Assembly (NCBI RefSeq): GCF_020171985.1 | Contig: NZ_JAIVAL010000012.1 | Span: 1 to 64,000 of the forward strand | Length of the DNA: 64,000 nt | DNA from: Halobacillus halophilus | Lineage (GTDB): Bacteria; Bacillota; Bacilli; Bacillales; Halobacillaceae | Direction of reading: 5' to 3' | Shown: piece by piece, positions 9,290 to 17,295 of the stretch | Position numbering within the stretch: the first letter of the stretch is position 1 | Layout of the letters: each line of letters starts with the position of its first letter | Program-made: the position numbers and the translations under genes | The notes under the pieces: model-generated | Seen by the model: the letters and a program-made list of their open reading frames with translations, nothing else | Told to the model about the DNA's origin: nothing | Database searches by the model: none

Positions 9290-9592
9290 TTAAGTAAGTG
9301 CCATGATCAACATTAAAAGTAACATCGATCCCGTTGCGCACATACACAGAAAGCCGTTCATTCTTCTATCCTCTTCGAAATATAATCGATATCCTTGTGT
9401 GAACGCGAAGATCATGCTGCCTGTTGACCAGTAAGCCGTGAGAGAACCAAACTCTCCACTTACTAGATACATAATAAATAGAATCGTAGAGAGGACCATA
9501 ACGATTTGTCCTAAGTTCCTTATGAAACTGCTCCCGAACATAACCTCGTCTTGTCCTTTCACGATTACATGAAGACCTTTGCTTTCAGTCAT
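9290..9592 (-). CDS. Small membrane protein, unknown function
   Basis: A 100-aa protein with three hydrophobic helices (IVMVLSTILFIMYLVSG, LTAYWSTGSMIFAFTQGY and ATGSMLLLMLIMAL) and an acidic-basic loop (FEEDRRMN). It leads a two-gene minus-strand unit with the 64-aa membrane protein. No known domain is recognised. Confidence 0.65.
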   Translation of the reverse strand: MTESKGLHVIVKGQDEVMFGSSFIRNLGQIVMVLSTILFIMYLVSGEFGSLTAYWSTGSMIFAFTQGYRLYFEEDRRMNGFLCMCATGSMLLLMLIMALT

Positions 9593-9690
9593 TGTATATA
9601 ATTAAATTACCACATTATTACAACTTAGAAAAAGAGAGGACCGTAAGCTATACAGATCGTTTCAGTTACTCATTCACGAACATTCATTTA

Positions 9691-9705
9691 AATATTCTAA
9701 AAATG
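9691..9705 (+). promoter_or_regulatory. Candidate CodY box upstream of the BCAA aminotransferase
   Basis: AATATTCTAAAAATG matches the CodY motif AATTTTCWGAAAATT at 12 of 15 positions. CodY control of branched-chain aminotransferases is known in Bacillus. The site is 115 bp upstream of the start codon; the match alone is modest. Confidence 0.35.
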
Positions 9706-9819
9706 GAGACCTGAGGCTTTAAAAGTAATGCTGTTCCACGTACAATAAATACTAATATCTAATCCTTTGTTCATTTAAAGAATAGATGCATACAAAGACA
9801 AGAAAAGGAGATTTGTCCT

Positions 9820-10887
9820 ATGACCCGATCATTAACTACAGTAGAAAGTCGCCTTAGAAAGCAAAAACCAGACAGTGGCCAGATCCCTTTTGGCCGAACC
9901 TTCACAGACCATATGTTTGTGATGGATTATGAAGAAAGCAAAGGCTGGCATGAGCCGCGGATCGTTCCCTATGAGCCGCTCACTCTAGATCCTGCTGCCA
10001 TGATTTTTCATTATGGCCAGACCGTGTTTGAGGGCTTGAAAGCCTATCGTACCGACGATGATCGTGTACTATTATTCAGGCCTGAAAAAAACTTCGAGCG
10101 CTTAAACCTTTCCAGCGAACGTTTGAGCATTCCGCCGATTGATGAAGAAGAGGTCATGGATTACTTGAAAGAGCTGGTCCATTTGGAAAGGGACTGGGTG
10201 CCGGAATTTGAAGGCACATCCTTATATATTCGTCCTTTTATTATCGCGACGGAACCGAGTCTTGCTGTGGCACCTTCCAAGATGTATAAGTTTATGATTA
10301 TTCTTTCGCCGGTAGGTCCTTATTTCTCAGGCGGCATTCGTCCGGTCACGATTAACGTTGAAGAAGAATTTACACGTGCGGTGAAAGGCGGAACCGGCAT
10401 GGCCAAAACTGCCGGAAACTATTCTTCCGGCTATCAGGCTCAGGCCAAGGCGAGTAAAGAAGGGAATGCTGATGTTCTTTGGCTCGACGGTGTCGAGAAG
10501 CGCTATATTGAAGAGGTCGGCAGCATGAATATCTTCTTCAAGATTGATGGAGAGATCGTGACGCCGGCATTAAGCGGAAGTATTCTCCGAGGAATTACCC
10601 GTACCTCCATTCTTGAACTGCTGAAAGAGTGGGGCTGGACGGTGAATGAGAGAAGAATCTCAATTGATGAATTGTATCAATACTATGAAGAAGGTAAGTT
10701 GGAAGAAGCGTTTGGGGCTGGTACAGCTGCTGTCATTTCTCCGGTAGGGGAATTCAACTGGCTTGGTAAGAAAATGGTCATCAACAACCATGAGATCGGA
10801 CCAGTAGCCCAGAAGCTTTATGATACCGTAACGGGAATCCAGCGAGGAAGAAAAGAAGACGATTACGGCTGGACCGTCGAAGTCTAA
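9820..10887 (+). CDS. ilvE: Branched-chain amino acid aminotransferase
   Basis: A 355-aa fold-type IV PLP transaminase. It interconverts Leu, Ile and Val with their 2-oxo acids using 2-oxoglutarate. The substrate-loop pattern FHYGQTVFEGLKAYR and the PLP-lysine motif MAKTAGNYSSGYQAQ are clear, as are SMNIFF and ALSGSILRGITRTS. The length is that of the longer bacterial BCAT class seen in Bacillus. SD AAAAGGAG precedes the ATG. It is monocistronic, followed by a strong palindromic terminator, with a candidate CodY site upstream. Bacillus often has two paralogues (ilvE/ilvK), and which one this is cannot be decided. Confidence 0.93.
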   Translation: MTRSLTTVESRLRKQKPDSGQIPFGRTFTDHMFVMDYEESKGWHEPRIVPYEPLTLDPAAMIFHYGQTVFEGLKAYRTDDDRVLLFRPEKNFERLNLSSERLSIPPIDEEEVMDYLKELVHLERDWVPEFEGTSLYIRPFIIATEPSLAVAPSKMYKFMIILSPVGPYFSGGIRPVTINVEEEFTRAVKGGTGMAKTAGNYSSGYQAQAKASKEGNADVLWLDGVEKRYIEEVGSMNIFFKIDGEIVTPALSGSILRGITRTSILELLKEWGWTVNERRISIDELYQYYEEGKLEEAFGAGTAAVISPVGEFNWLGKKMVINNHEIGPVAQKLYDTVTGIQRGRKEDDYGWTVEV

Positions 10888-10910
10888 AATCTAACTACTA
10901 TACAAATTAT

Positions 10911-10958
10911 CCCACCTCAGGTCATCCAGATATTGGATGACCTGAGGTGGGATTTTTT
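10911..10958. terminator. Palindromic terminator, repeated cassette copy 2
   Basis: Arms CCCACCTCAGGTCATCCA and the exact complement around a 5-nt loop, followed by a T run. The arms are nearly identical to those at 4326-4368. It lies between the convergent ilvE and LysM genes. Confidence 0.9.
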
Positions 10959-10978
10959 TACTCTTCTTTGTTTTTTGG

Positions 10979-11785
10979 TTATTTCATATAGTTGCGGATG
11001 TCGCCGGTTTTTGGATCAACGAGGTACCAGCCGTAGGTGGCCGTATGGTTATCGACGACTTCATAGACGTGTACGAGATATTCACGATCCACCATGCGGT
11101 CGTTTTCGACTTTCATGTTCGGTTCGTTTTCCAGATCTTTATATTTTCTGACCAGCTTTTCGGCTTCTTGTTTCGTGACACCTTCCGCGATGGGGCCTGA
11201 TTTATCTCCGTTCTCATAAACCTGTACTTCGGATCCGATCGGCAGATTGCGAGGGTTGATGCCCGGGTTCAACTCATACAAGTCTTCAAGACTCACACCT
11301 TTATGAAGGTTCGCAATGCTGTGCAGCGTCTCTCCTGGCTCTACGGTGTGATAGATTTCCTGTGAATTCTGATCCTCAGTCGGGCTGACTCGGACCTCAG
11401 AACCAATTTGCAGATTCCAAGGCTCAATGCCAGGATTCCAATCAAATAAGTCTTCGAGCGTTACTCCCTTATGAAGGTTCGCAATACTGTACAAAGTGCT
11501 TCCAGGAGTTACGGTATGAAAATCATCTGAAGGTACCTCTTCACGGATCGTTTCATCTGTTTTCACTGTAATTTTAGAACCTGGCTGAATCACATCCGCA
11601 TCGATACCAGGGTTCCACTTATATAAATCTTCTACGGTCACATCACTGTATTTCTGTGCAATACTCCAAAGCGTGTCTCCTCTTTCAAAGGTCACCGTTG
11701 AATTCTCAGCTGATGCACTGCCAGCACCAACCCCAAACGTCATTCCCGCTGCTAATAACGGCGCAAGATATTTTGTTTTTTTCAT
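10979..11785 (-). CDS. Secreted protein with three LysM domains
   Basis: 268 aa with a Sec signal peptide (MKKTKYLAPLLAAGMTFGVG, cleavage after SASA). Three LysM repeats follow at about 31-75, 87-131 and 142-186; the second and third share IANLHKGV(T/S)LEDL and NPGI. LysM binds peptidoglycan or chitin-like glycans. The C-terminal 70 residues (TKQEAEKLVRKYKDL to GWYLVDPKTGDIRNY) look PepSY-like. No hydrolase domain is present, so it may be a wall-binding or inhibitory protein rather than an autolysin. SD AAGGAGG precedes the ATG. Confidence 0.85.
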   Translation of the reverse strand: MKKTKYLAPLLAAGMTFGVGAGSASAENSTVTFERGDTLWSIAQKYSDVTVEDLYKWNPGIDADVIQPGSKITVKTDETIREEVPSDDFHTVTPGSTLYSIANLHKGVTLEDLFDWNPGIEPWNLQIGSEVRVSPTEDQNSQEIYHTVEPGETLHSIANLHKGVSLEDLYELNPGINPRNLPIGSEVQVYENGDKSGPIAEGVTKQEAEKLVRKYKDLENEPNMKVENDRMVDREYLVHVYEVVDNHTATYGWYLVDPKTGDIRNYMK

Positions 11786-11988
11786 ACAGGATCCCTCCTT
11801 GAAATTATTTCAAAAGTGTTACATATAGTGTGTTTCGGTTTATTTTGTAATCTAAACGTAATATTTTAAATTTTTCCAATTAAAATTTGATCGTCTTCGT
11901 GTATTCAGCTTATGATGACCTTAAGCAAGCCGATATCAATAAGGAGGCTTCTGCATTGATCCTTAATTAACGTACAGGAGGGTGAATC

Positions 11989-12903
11989 ATGAATTTGTTT
12001 CCACTGGCTCTAAAGAGAATACTTGTCGTCACAACCATGGTAATGTTGTCAGGAACCACTCTTTCCTTACCATCGACTACGGTTCAAGCTAAAAGTTTAA
12101 AGCACGAACTCTATCAGACAGAAAAAGATGAACTGAAGTACTCGAAGGAGATTATCCGAGAGGTATTCAAAACCCTGAGGCGAGAAAGAAAAGGCCCGCT
12201 CAGGTACGACGAAGCGATTTCACTTGTTGAAAAAATGAGTAAAGTGGAGGTCATGGATCACTACCTTGCTTCATATGGCAAAAAAGTAAACGCAAAGGAA
12301 ATTCCGAGAATCGTTAACCAGATTTATTCGATTGATCTTAAGCGAATTTCTGAGCTGGGAGCAGGAAGTCAAACGTATCCGGACGAAATTATCCAGGGGG
12401 TAAAAGAATCGCTGCCCAAATGGTTAGGGGAAGAAGACATTCCGTCACTTTCCAAACTCGAAGTACTCGATTTATACTCAGCGTCTTATGGCAAGAAGAT
12501 CGATGGGCCCGAAATTCGAAGAGTCCTTAACCAGATTTTCGGAATAAACCTGGATGGCATTTCGTCGCTTGAAGGTTCAGGCGTCTCTTTATATTCAAAA
12601 GACCAGTGGATCTCTCAATATGACCAGGACTTATTTGTCGTTCAGACGGGATTAACGGATGTAGACGTGTGGATTTATCCAACCGACTATTTTACAGCTC
12701 AAACTGGTTTGGAACAGCTGCCTGGGGAACTACAAAACCGGCTAAAAAAATTGGGTTACAGATACAATGAAGAAATAGGAGCACTTTATTATGCTGATCC
12801 TGAAGGGAACTCAGTACCAGATCAATTTAAAGGCCAGACGCTTGGAACACTGATTCAATTCATTCAGCAGAATTATCAGGATTTATCATCGAAAAATAAA
12901 TGA
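11989..12903 (+). CDS. Secreted protein with an internal duplication, unknown function
   Basis: 304 aa with a probable signal peptide (cleavage near VQAKS, residue 34). The body holds a tandem duplication: KVEVMDHYLASYGKKV and VNQIYSIDLKRIS at about 84-122, then KLEVLDLYSASYGKKI and LNQIFGINLDGIS at about 158-196. The C-terminal third (TGLTDVDVWIYPTDY onward) is not repeated. I do not recognise the family. It is divergent from the LysM gene, sharing a 203-bp intergenic region, so the two may answer to related envelope signals. SD AGGAGGG precedes the ATG. Confidence 0.7.
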   Translation: MNLFPLALKRILVVTTMVMLSGTTLSLPSTTVQAKSLKHELYQTEKDELKYSKEIIREVFKTLRRERKGPLRYDEAISLVEKMSKVEVMDHYLASYGKKVNAKEIPRIVNQIYSIDLKRISELGAGSQTYPDEIIQGVKESLPKWLGEEDIPSLSKLEVLDLYSASYGKKIDGPEIRRVLNQIFGINLDGISSLEGSGVSLYSKDQWISQYDQDLFVVQTGLTDVDVWIYPTDYFTAQTGLEQLPGELQNRLKKLGYRYNEEIGALYYADPEGNSVPDQFKGQTLGTLIQFIQQNYQDLSSKNK

Positions 12904-12913
12904 GCCCATTAAA

Positions 12914-12952
12914 AAATCCCTGTACTCGATCAAATGAGCACAGGGATTTACT
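12914..12952. terminator. Bidirectional terminator
   Basis: Inverted repeat AAATCCCTGT / ACAGGGATTT with an extra CTC/GAG pair nearer the loop, between the convergent secreted-protein gene and dapA. Confidence 0.8.
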
Positions 12953-12959
12953 ATATTAT

Positions 12960-13853
12960 TCAGCTGTAAACACGCTCTCTTTGCTGGACGGAAGCCAGGA
13001 TCGTTTCAATCTCATTGGCTTCTTCTTCTGTTAATGGAAGCAGCGGCAAACGAACGCCACCCACTTCTACACCTTTTCGGTTAAGAGCAGCTTTAACCGG
13101 AGAAGGACTTGGTGCAGAGAAAATGGCATGCATGACCGGAAGAAGGGTACGGTGCATAGCGGATGCATAGCTGCCATTTCCATTGCGGTAGGCTTGTATC
13201 ATCGCCTGCATTTCATTACCAATCACATGGGCTGATACGGATACGATTCCTGTACCGCCAATCGATACAAACGGCAGCGTGTTGGAATCTTCGCCGCTGT
13301 AAACAGAGAATTCATCCGGTGTACGACTGATAATTTCAGAAGCTGCATCTAAATCACCGCTTGCTTCTTTTACCGATACAATATTCTCCACTTGAGAGAG
13401 GCGGACGATCGTTTCAGGTGTCATATTCACGACACTGCGTCCTGGGATATTATAGAGCATGATAGGCAGAGAAGTAGCCTTGGCAATCGTCGTAAAATGC
13501 TGATACATGCCCTCCTGGGTTGGTTTATTATAATAAGGGGTTACAAGCATAATCGCGTCCACGCCTGCTTCTTCTGCCTGTTTCGTTAATTGAATGGAAG
13601 CTCTTGTATTGTTGGATCCCGTTCCTGCGATGACCGGTACTCTGCCATTCACGACTTCCACAACAAATTTATACAGGCTTACTTTTTCCTCTGACGTTAA
13701 CGTTGGGGATTCACCTGTTGTTCCTGCAATCACTAAACCATCAGAGCCGTTGGAGATCAAGTGATTAACCAGGGAGCGTGTGGCATTAAAATCGATATTA
13801 CCTTCTGAATCAAACGGAGTTACCATAGCTGTTAGTACTTGACCAAAGTTCAT
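12960..13853 (-). CDS. dapA: 4-hydroxy-tetrahydrodipicolinate synthase
   Basis: 297 aa, the usual DapA length. It condenses pyruvate with aspartate semialdehyde, the first committed step to diaminopimelate and lysine. Family motifs are present: VIAGTTGESPTLTSEEK, PVIAGTGSNNT, LVTPYYNKPTQEGMYQHF, MLYNIPGR, and the Schiff-base lysine in VSVKEASGDL. It sits alone behind a lysine riboswitch, so high lysine should shut it off. If the organism uses L-Orn in its wall, DapA would still supply lysine and spore dipicolinate. Confidence 0.96.
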   Translation of the reverse strand: MNFGQVLTAMVTPFDSEGNIDFNATRSLVNHLISNGSDGLVIAGTTGESPTLTSEEKVSLYKFVVEVVNGRVPVIAGTGSNNTRASIQLTKQAEEAGVDAIMLVTPYYNKPTQEGMYQHFTTIAKATSLPIMLYNIPGRSVVNMTPETIVRLSQVENIVSVKEASGDLDAASEIISRTPDEFSVYSGEDSNTLPFVSIGGTGIVSVSAHVIGNEMQAMIQAYRNGNGSYASAMHRTLLPVMHAIFSAPSPSPVKAALNRKGVEVGGVRLPLLPLTEEEANEIETILASVQQRERVYS

Positions 13854-13917
13854 AACCTCACACCTTTACTTAGTTTTTATACGTTCGAGGTTTGAGGGCT
13901 CTGCAGCAGTAAAGCAC

Positions 13918-13949
13918 AAAAAAGCAGCAACGAGGGTTCGCTGCTGCTT
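13918..13949 (-). terminator. Riboswitch-controlled terminator in the dapA leader
   Basis: On the minus strand AAGCAGCAGCGAACCC and TCGTTGCTGCTTTTTT form a stem with a T run, directly after the lysine aptamer and 65 bp before dapA. This is the OFF structure expected when lysine is bound. Confidence 0.85.
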
Positions 13950-13975
13950 AGAACTTTGATATCCGTTCCTGCATT

Positions 13976-14147
13976 AAGATAGCCCTCCATATAGTCTCCT
14001 ATATGACAGTTCTGCACCTCTTAAGCATCAGAACCAGCATCGGGAATATGAGATTCCGTCAGCTTCGGCAAAAACCCCTTTCCTCATGTTTCACAGGACC
14101 TCATTATCCTTCACATGCGTACTCTTGGAATTTGCACCTCTATCCTT
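13976..14147 (-). promoter_or_regulatory. Lysine riboswitch (L box)
   Basis: Read on the minus strand from 14147, the leader begins GGATAGAGGTGC and then AAGAGTA, passes through GGGGTTTTTGCCGAAGC and ends GGAGGGCTATCTT. These are the conserved blocks at the 5' side, core and 3' side of the L-box aptamer, in order. A second GAGGTGC-like stretch (AAGAGGTGCAGAAC) occurs in the 3' half. The aptamer is followed by an intrinsic terminator and then dapA. Confidence 0.92.
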
Positions 14148-14535
14148 ACTTCAATAGAATTGAAATAAGAAAATATTTAGTTCCTTGTACCGTATCATAA
14201 TTTATTTGAAAATTCAAGGTTTATATTTTGTGGAATTAACTGTAAGTTGTTATAGTAAGGAATAGTTACGAATCATTTATTTCGCAAAAGATGAAAGATT
14301 CCTATAAAGTTTGGCAAAACTGAAGAGGAAGAGTACGTTTGGCTGTAAAAAAATTTTACACAAAAATTCCACATTTAGAATTATGGTGTGCCTGGTGTGG
14401 TACCAAAGGCTTTGTGACGGGGCATAGGTGCATTACAGATGTTACAATGGGCATATACACTAGAATGTGATGGATGTACAGCAGGCGGGCACGTGTTACA
14501 ATGACAAGCATTAGGTAATCGAAAGGGGAATGACA
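14148..14535. other. Intergenic region between dapA leader and SurA-like gene
   Basis: This 388-bp stretch should hold the divergent promoters. A rightward candidate is TTGTGG (14228) - 17 bp - TATAGT (14251), a weak -35 with a good -10. On the left, an AT-rich block ends in TATGAT (minus strand) just before the L box. The segment 14380-14520 has several GTTACAATG-like short repeats, and the minus strand reads as a Cys-rich peptide without SD, which I do not call a gene. Confidence 0.4.
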
Positions 14536-15342
14536 TTGAATAAGAAATGGTTATTAAGCTTAGCACTTGCTTTATTCATAGCGTTATTAACGGCATGCGG
14601 TAACGATGAAGGATCAGGTGGAGACAGCAACAATGAAGAAGCTAAACAGGAAGAATCTTCTGATAAAGAAGATAGCAGTAAGGATGGCGAAAGCAGTAAA
14701 GAAGGAGAAGGTTCTGAGCAGCCGCAAATGCCGGAGCCAGACTTAGAAGGTGTTCCTGAAGTAGTGGCTACTGTAAACGGTGAAGAAATTCCAAAAGAAG
14801 AATTCACCCAGACATATAAGAGCCAATTCCAGCAAGCGGCTATGCAGTCCCAGATGTCAGGGCAGGAAGTTGATCAGGAGAAACTCAAAAAGCAGACTGC
14901 AGAAGGTTTAGTCGGCCAGGAGCTTCTTGTTCAGGAAGCAAACGAGCGCGATCTTAAGGCATCTGAAGAAGAAGTTAATGAAACGTTAACCCGTTTGGCT
15001 GAGCAGAACGGCCTGAAGTCTAAAGATGAGTTTCTATCTAAATTAGAAGAGCAGGGTATGAAAGAAGACGAAGTGATGTCTCAGGTTAAAACGCAAGTAA
15101 AAGTTGATAAATTACTAGCGGAAGAAAACGGAGACCTCGAACCAACTGAAGAAGAGATTAAGAAAGCTTACGATGAAGCGAAAGCTCAACAGGAAGAAGC
15201 AGGCGGCGAGCAGCAGATTCCTCCATATGAAGAAGCGAAATCAACTCTTAAGCAACAGCTTACTCAGCAAAAAGAAGCACAAGCTTATCAAGAACTTGTG
15301 AAGAATCTTCGTGAAGAAGCAGATGTTAAAGTAAATCTTTAA
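14536..15342 (+). CDS. SurA N-terminal-domain lipoprotein (PrsA-like chaperone without PPIase domain)
   Basis: A lipoprotein signal ends in the lipobox LLTAC. Next is a long Glu/Ser-rich low-complexity linker (about 25-65), then a SurA/PrsA-type N-terminal domain (VVATVNGEEIPKEEFTQTYK, GLVGQELLVQEANER, KVDKLLAEENGDLEPTEEEI). The C-terminal helix VKVNL resembles the end of PrsA. The parvulin domain that would lie between is absent, so a holdase-type folding role outside the membrane is likely, but not isomerase activity. TTG at 14536 is preferred to ATG at 14530 because the AAAGGGG site would otherwise be only one base from the start. Confidence 0.82.
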   Translation: MNKKWLLSLALALFIALLTACGNDEGSGGDSNNEEAKQEESSDKEDSSKDGESSKEGEGSEQPQMPEPDLEGVPEVVATVNGEEIPKEEFTQTYKSQFQQAAMQSQMSGQEVDQEKLKKQTAEGLVGQELLVQEANERDLKASEEEVNETLTRLAEQNGLKSKDEFLSKLEEQGMKEDEVMSQVKTQVKVDKLLAEENGDLEPTEEEIKKAYDEAKAQQEEAGGEQQIPPYEEAKSTLKQQLTQQKEAQAYQELVKNLREEADVKVNL

Positions 15343-15350
15343 ATCGATCC

Positions 15351-15387
15351 AAAAAAACCAGTTCCTAATGGGAACTGGTTTTTTTTA
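15351..15387. terminator. Bidirectional terminator
   Basis: Arms AAAACCAGTTCC / GGAACTGGTTTT around a short loop, then T8, between the convergent SurA-like gene and desR. Confidence 0.9.
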
Positions 15388-15401
15388 TGGATAGCCGAGC
15401 G

Positions 15402-16001
15402 TTACTTGAACCAGCCTCTCTCCTTAAAGCGTGAGATGGCTTCAATCCGATTGGAAACTTCAAGCTTATCCAGGATCACGGACACATAATTTCGTACCGT
15501 ACCTGGCGTTATATACAGCTCTTTGGAGATGTCTTTCGTATTTTTACCTTCAGCCATTAACTTAATGACCTGACGTTCTCTTTCCGTGAGCGGATTCTTC
15601 TCCGTATAGGCGAGATCCACGAGTTCAGGGGAGAAAATACGCTGACCGTCGATAATCTTGCGTATCGCTTCCGCCAGATCTTCGCTTGGACTGTCTTTAA
15701 GTAAGTATCCGCTGACGCCGGCATTTCTTGCCCGTTCAAAATAACCAGGGCGGGCGAATGTAGTAAGAATAATGATTTTACATGGTTCGTCTGCCAGCTC
15801 TTCCGCTGCCGTGAGGCCATCTTTTACCGGCATTTCAATATCCATCAGGCATATGTCCGGTTTAAGCTCACGCACCAGTCTGCACGCTTCTTCACCATTA
15901 CCGGCTTTCCCTGCTACTTCCATTCCGTCCTCTAAATCAAGTAAAGCTCCAAGCGCACCGAGTAGCATACGCTGATCTTCTGCAATGACAATTCGGATCA
16001 T
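15402..16001 (-). CDS. desR: DesR-type NarL-family response regulator
   Basis: 199 aa. The receiver has AEDQ near the N-terminus, phosphoacceptor Asp54 in CLMDIEMPVKDG and the Lys in YLLKDSPSEDL. The C-terminal LuxR-type HTH reads LTERERQVIKLMAEGKNTKD then ITPGTVRNYVS. The gene overlaps desK by 4 bp. Next to a desaturase and a DesK-like kinase, this is the thermosensing membrane-fluidity regulator that turns on des when the membrane stiffens. Confidence 0.9.
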   Translation of the reverse strand: MIRIVIAEDQRMLLGALGALLDLEDGMEVAGKAGNGEEACRLVRELKPDICLMDIEMPVKDGLTAAEELADEPCKIIILTTFARPGYFERARNAGVSGYLLKDSPSEDLAEAIRKIIDGQRIFSPELVDLAYTEKNPLTERERQVIKLMAEGKNTKDISKELYITPGTVRNYVSVILDKLEVSNRIEAISRFKERGWFK

Positions 16002-17134
16002 ACAGACTCCTCCTTATTAGACTGCTTGATAATATTCGGTACATGCAGACGCAGAGTGGTGCCATGGGATGAGTAGATCTCGAGACTTCCATTTACGAAT
16101 TCCAGACGTTCTCTCATTCCCTGCATACCATTGCCTTTGAAGGGCTCAATGTTATCAGGTAGCCCGTGGCCATTATCTTCCACCACGACTAAAATCTCTG
16201 TACTGGTTTGTGAAATCGTCACTTTACAATGCGAGGCATGACTATGTTTCACGATATTCGTAGCGGCTTCCTTCAGGCACATGCTGAGGACGTTTTCTAC
16301 GAGTAAGGGCGTGTTTTCAAGCTTAGGGCTGCCTTCGTATTCAAAGCTCATTTCAGCAGCTTCTATAATCTGCTGGACACGAATCAGCTCATCCTCCAGT
16401 TTCGTTCCTCTCATATCGGATACCATTTCCCGAACTTCTTTCAGAGCTGTACGGGCGGTTTGGCGAATGTCCTGTACTTCCTCCATGGCTTTTTCGGGTT
16501 TTACGGGAATAAGTTTGCCTGCCAGATCACTTTTCAAGCCGATCATGGAGAGCTTCTGCCCTAATGTATCATGCAGGTCACGTGCAATTCTTTCTCGTTC
16601 TTCCAGAACCATTAATTGTGAAATGCGCTCGTTGGCATCTTGCAGCTCGCCTTCGAGTTTATGCTGCTTATTTCTATATCTCACAGTAAACGGGAGTAGA
16701 ATGACTCCGATTACGGTAATGACGATAAAAGGAAGGTGAGGGAAAATATCATCCACTTCTGTAACAAACGTCATCGTTACAGCCGCAATCGTCGTCGTTA
16801 AATGGACAATATAAAGAGACAAAAACCCTCCTAGATGTTTAATGTTTCCGATAAAGAAGGCGAGAAATAAGGCAAAATATATATAGCCAAACAAGAAAGT
16901 CATGACAAGACTGATCGCCATCTCTATACTCACCCACAGATAAACCATCCGGCTATTGGAAATGAACGATAATCGATAGGATAAGAAAAAGAGCAAAGTC
17001 ATGAATATGCCGAATGCAATCTCTAGCATCGAAGAAGAACGGAAGATGAAGAAAAAGGGCAAAAGGCAGAATATAATCCACACATAAGTGCTCAGCCCTG
17101 TGTTTTTAGGTATGATATGGTACCAGCTTTGCAT
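15998..17134 (-). CDS. desK: DesK-type thermosensor histidine kinase
   Basis: 378 aa with about five N-terminal membrane helices (residues 18-150) and a coiled connector (NKQHKLEGELQDANERISQL). The HisKA_3 box EERERIARDLHDTLGQKLS places the His at 188, the same number as in B. subtilis DesK. The HATPase part has KEAATNIVKHSHAS and EDNGHGLPDN. SD AAGGAG precedes the ATG. It is transcribed with desR by 4-bp overlap. A terminator and 161 bp separate it from des, so it may be transcribed independently of des. Confidence 0.9.
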   Translation of the reverse strand: MQSWYHIIPKNTGLSTYVWIIFCLLPFFFIFRSSSMLEIAFGIFMTLLFFLSYRLSFISNSRMVYLWVSIEMAISLVMTFLFGYIYFALFLAFFIGNIKHLGGFLSLYIVHLTTTIAAVTMTFVTEVDDIFPHLPFIVITVIGVILLPFTVRYRNKQHKLEGELQDANERISQLMVLEERERIARDLHDTLGQKLSMIGLKSDLAGKLIPVKPEKAMEEVQDIRQTARTALKEVREMVSDMRGTKLEDELIRVQQIIEAAEMSFEYEGSPKLENTPLLVENVLSMCLKEAATNIVKHSHASHCKVTISQTSTEILVVVEDNGHGLPDNIEPFKGNGMQGMRERLEFVNGSLEIYSSHGTTLRLHVPNIIKQSNKEESV

Positions 17135-17224
17135 GGAAGCTCATCTCCTTAGGTTAAATCCATTCTATTACATCCAATATATATGATAAGCGTTCCTTCT
17201 GTCACGATAGATATTTGGATGTAG

Positions 17225-17256
17225 AAAAGCCCATTCCATATAGAATGGGCTTTCAG
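17225..17256 (-). terminator. Terminator after des
   Basis: Arms AAAGCCCATTC / GAATGGGCTTT around six bases lie just downstream of the des stop, upstream of desK on the minus strand. Confidence 0.75.
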
Positions 17257-17295
17257 GTTATGATTTTAAAGTACGAAACAGGTCATGATGGACCT

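Noticed and set aside
14381-14566. Minus-strand Cys/His-rich frame (CHCNTC, CNICNAP)
   Set aside because: No SD before any ATG, it overlaps the start of the SurA-like gene, and the pattern arises from short repeated GTTACAATG-like DNA.
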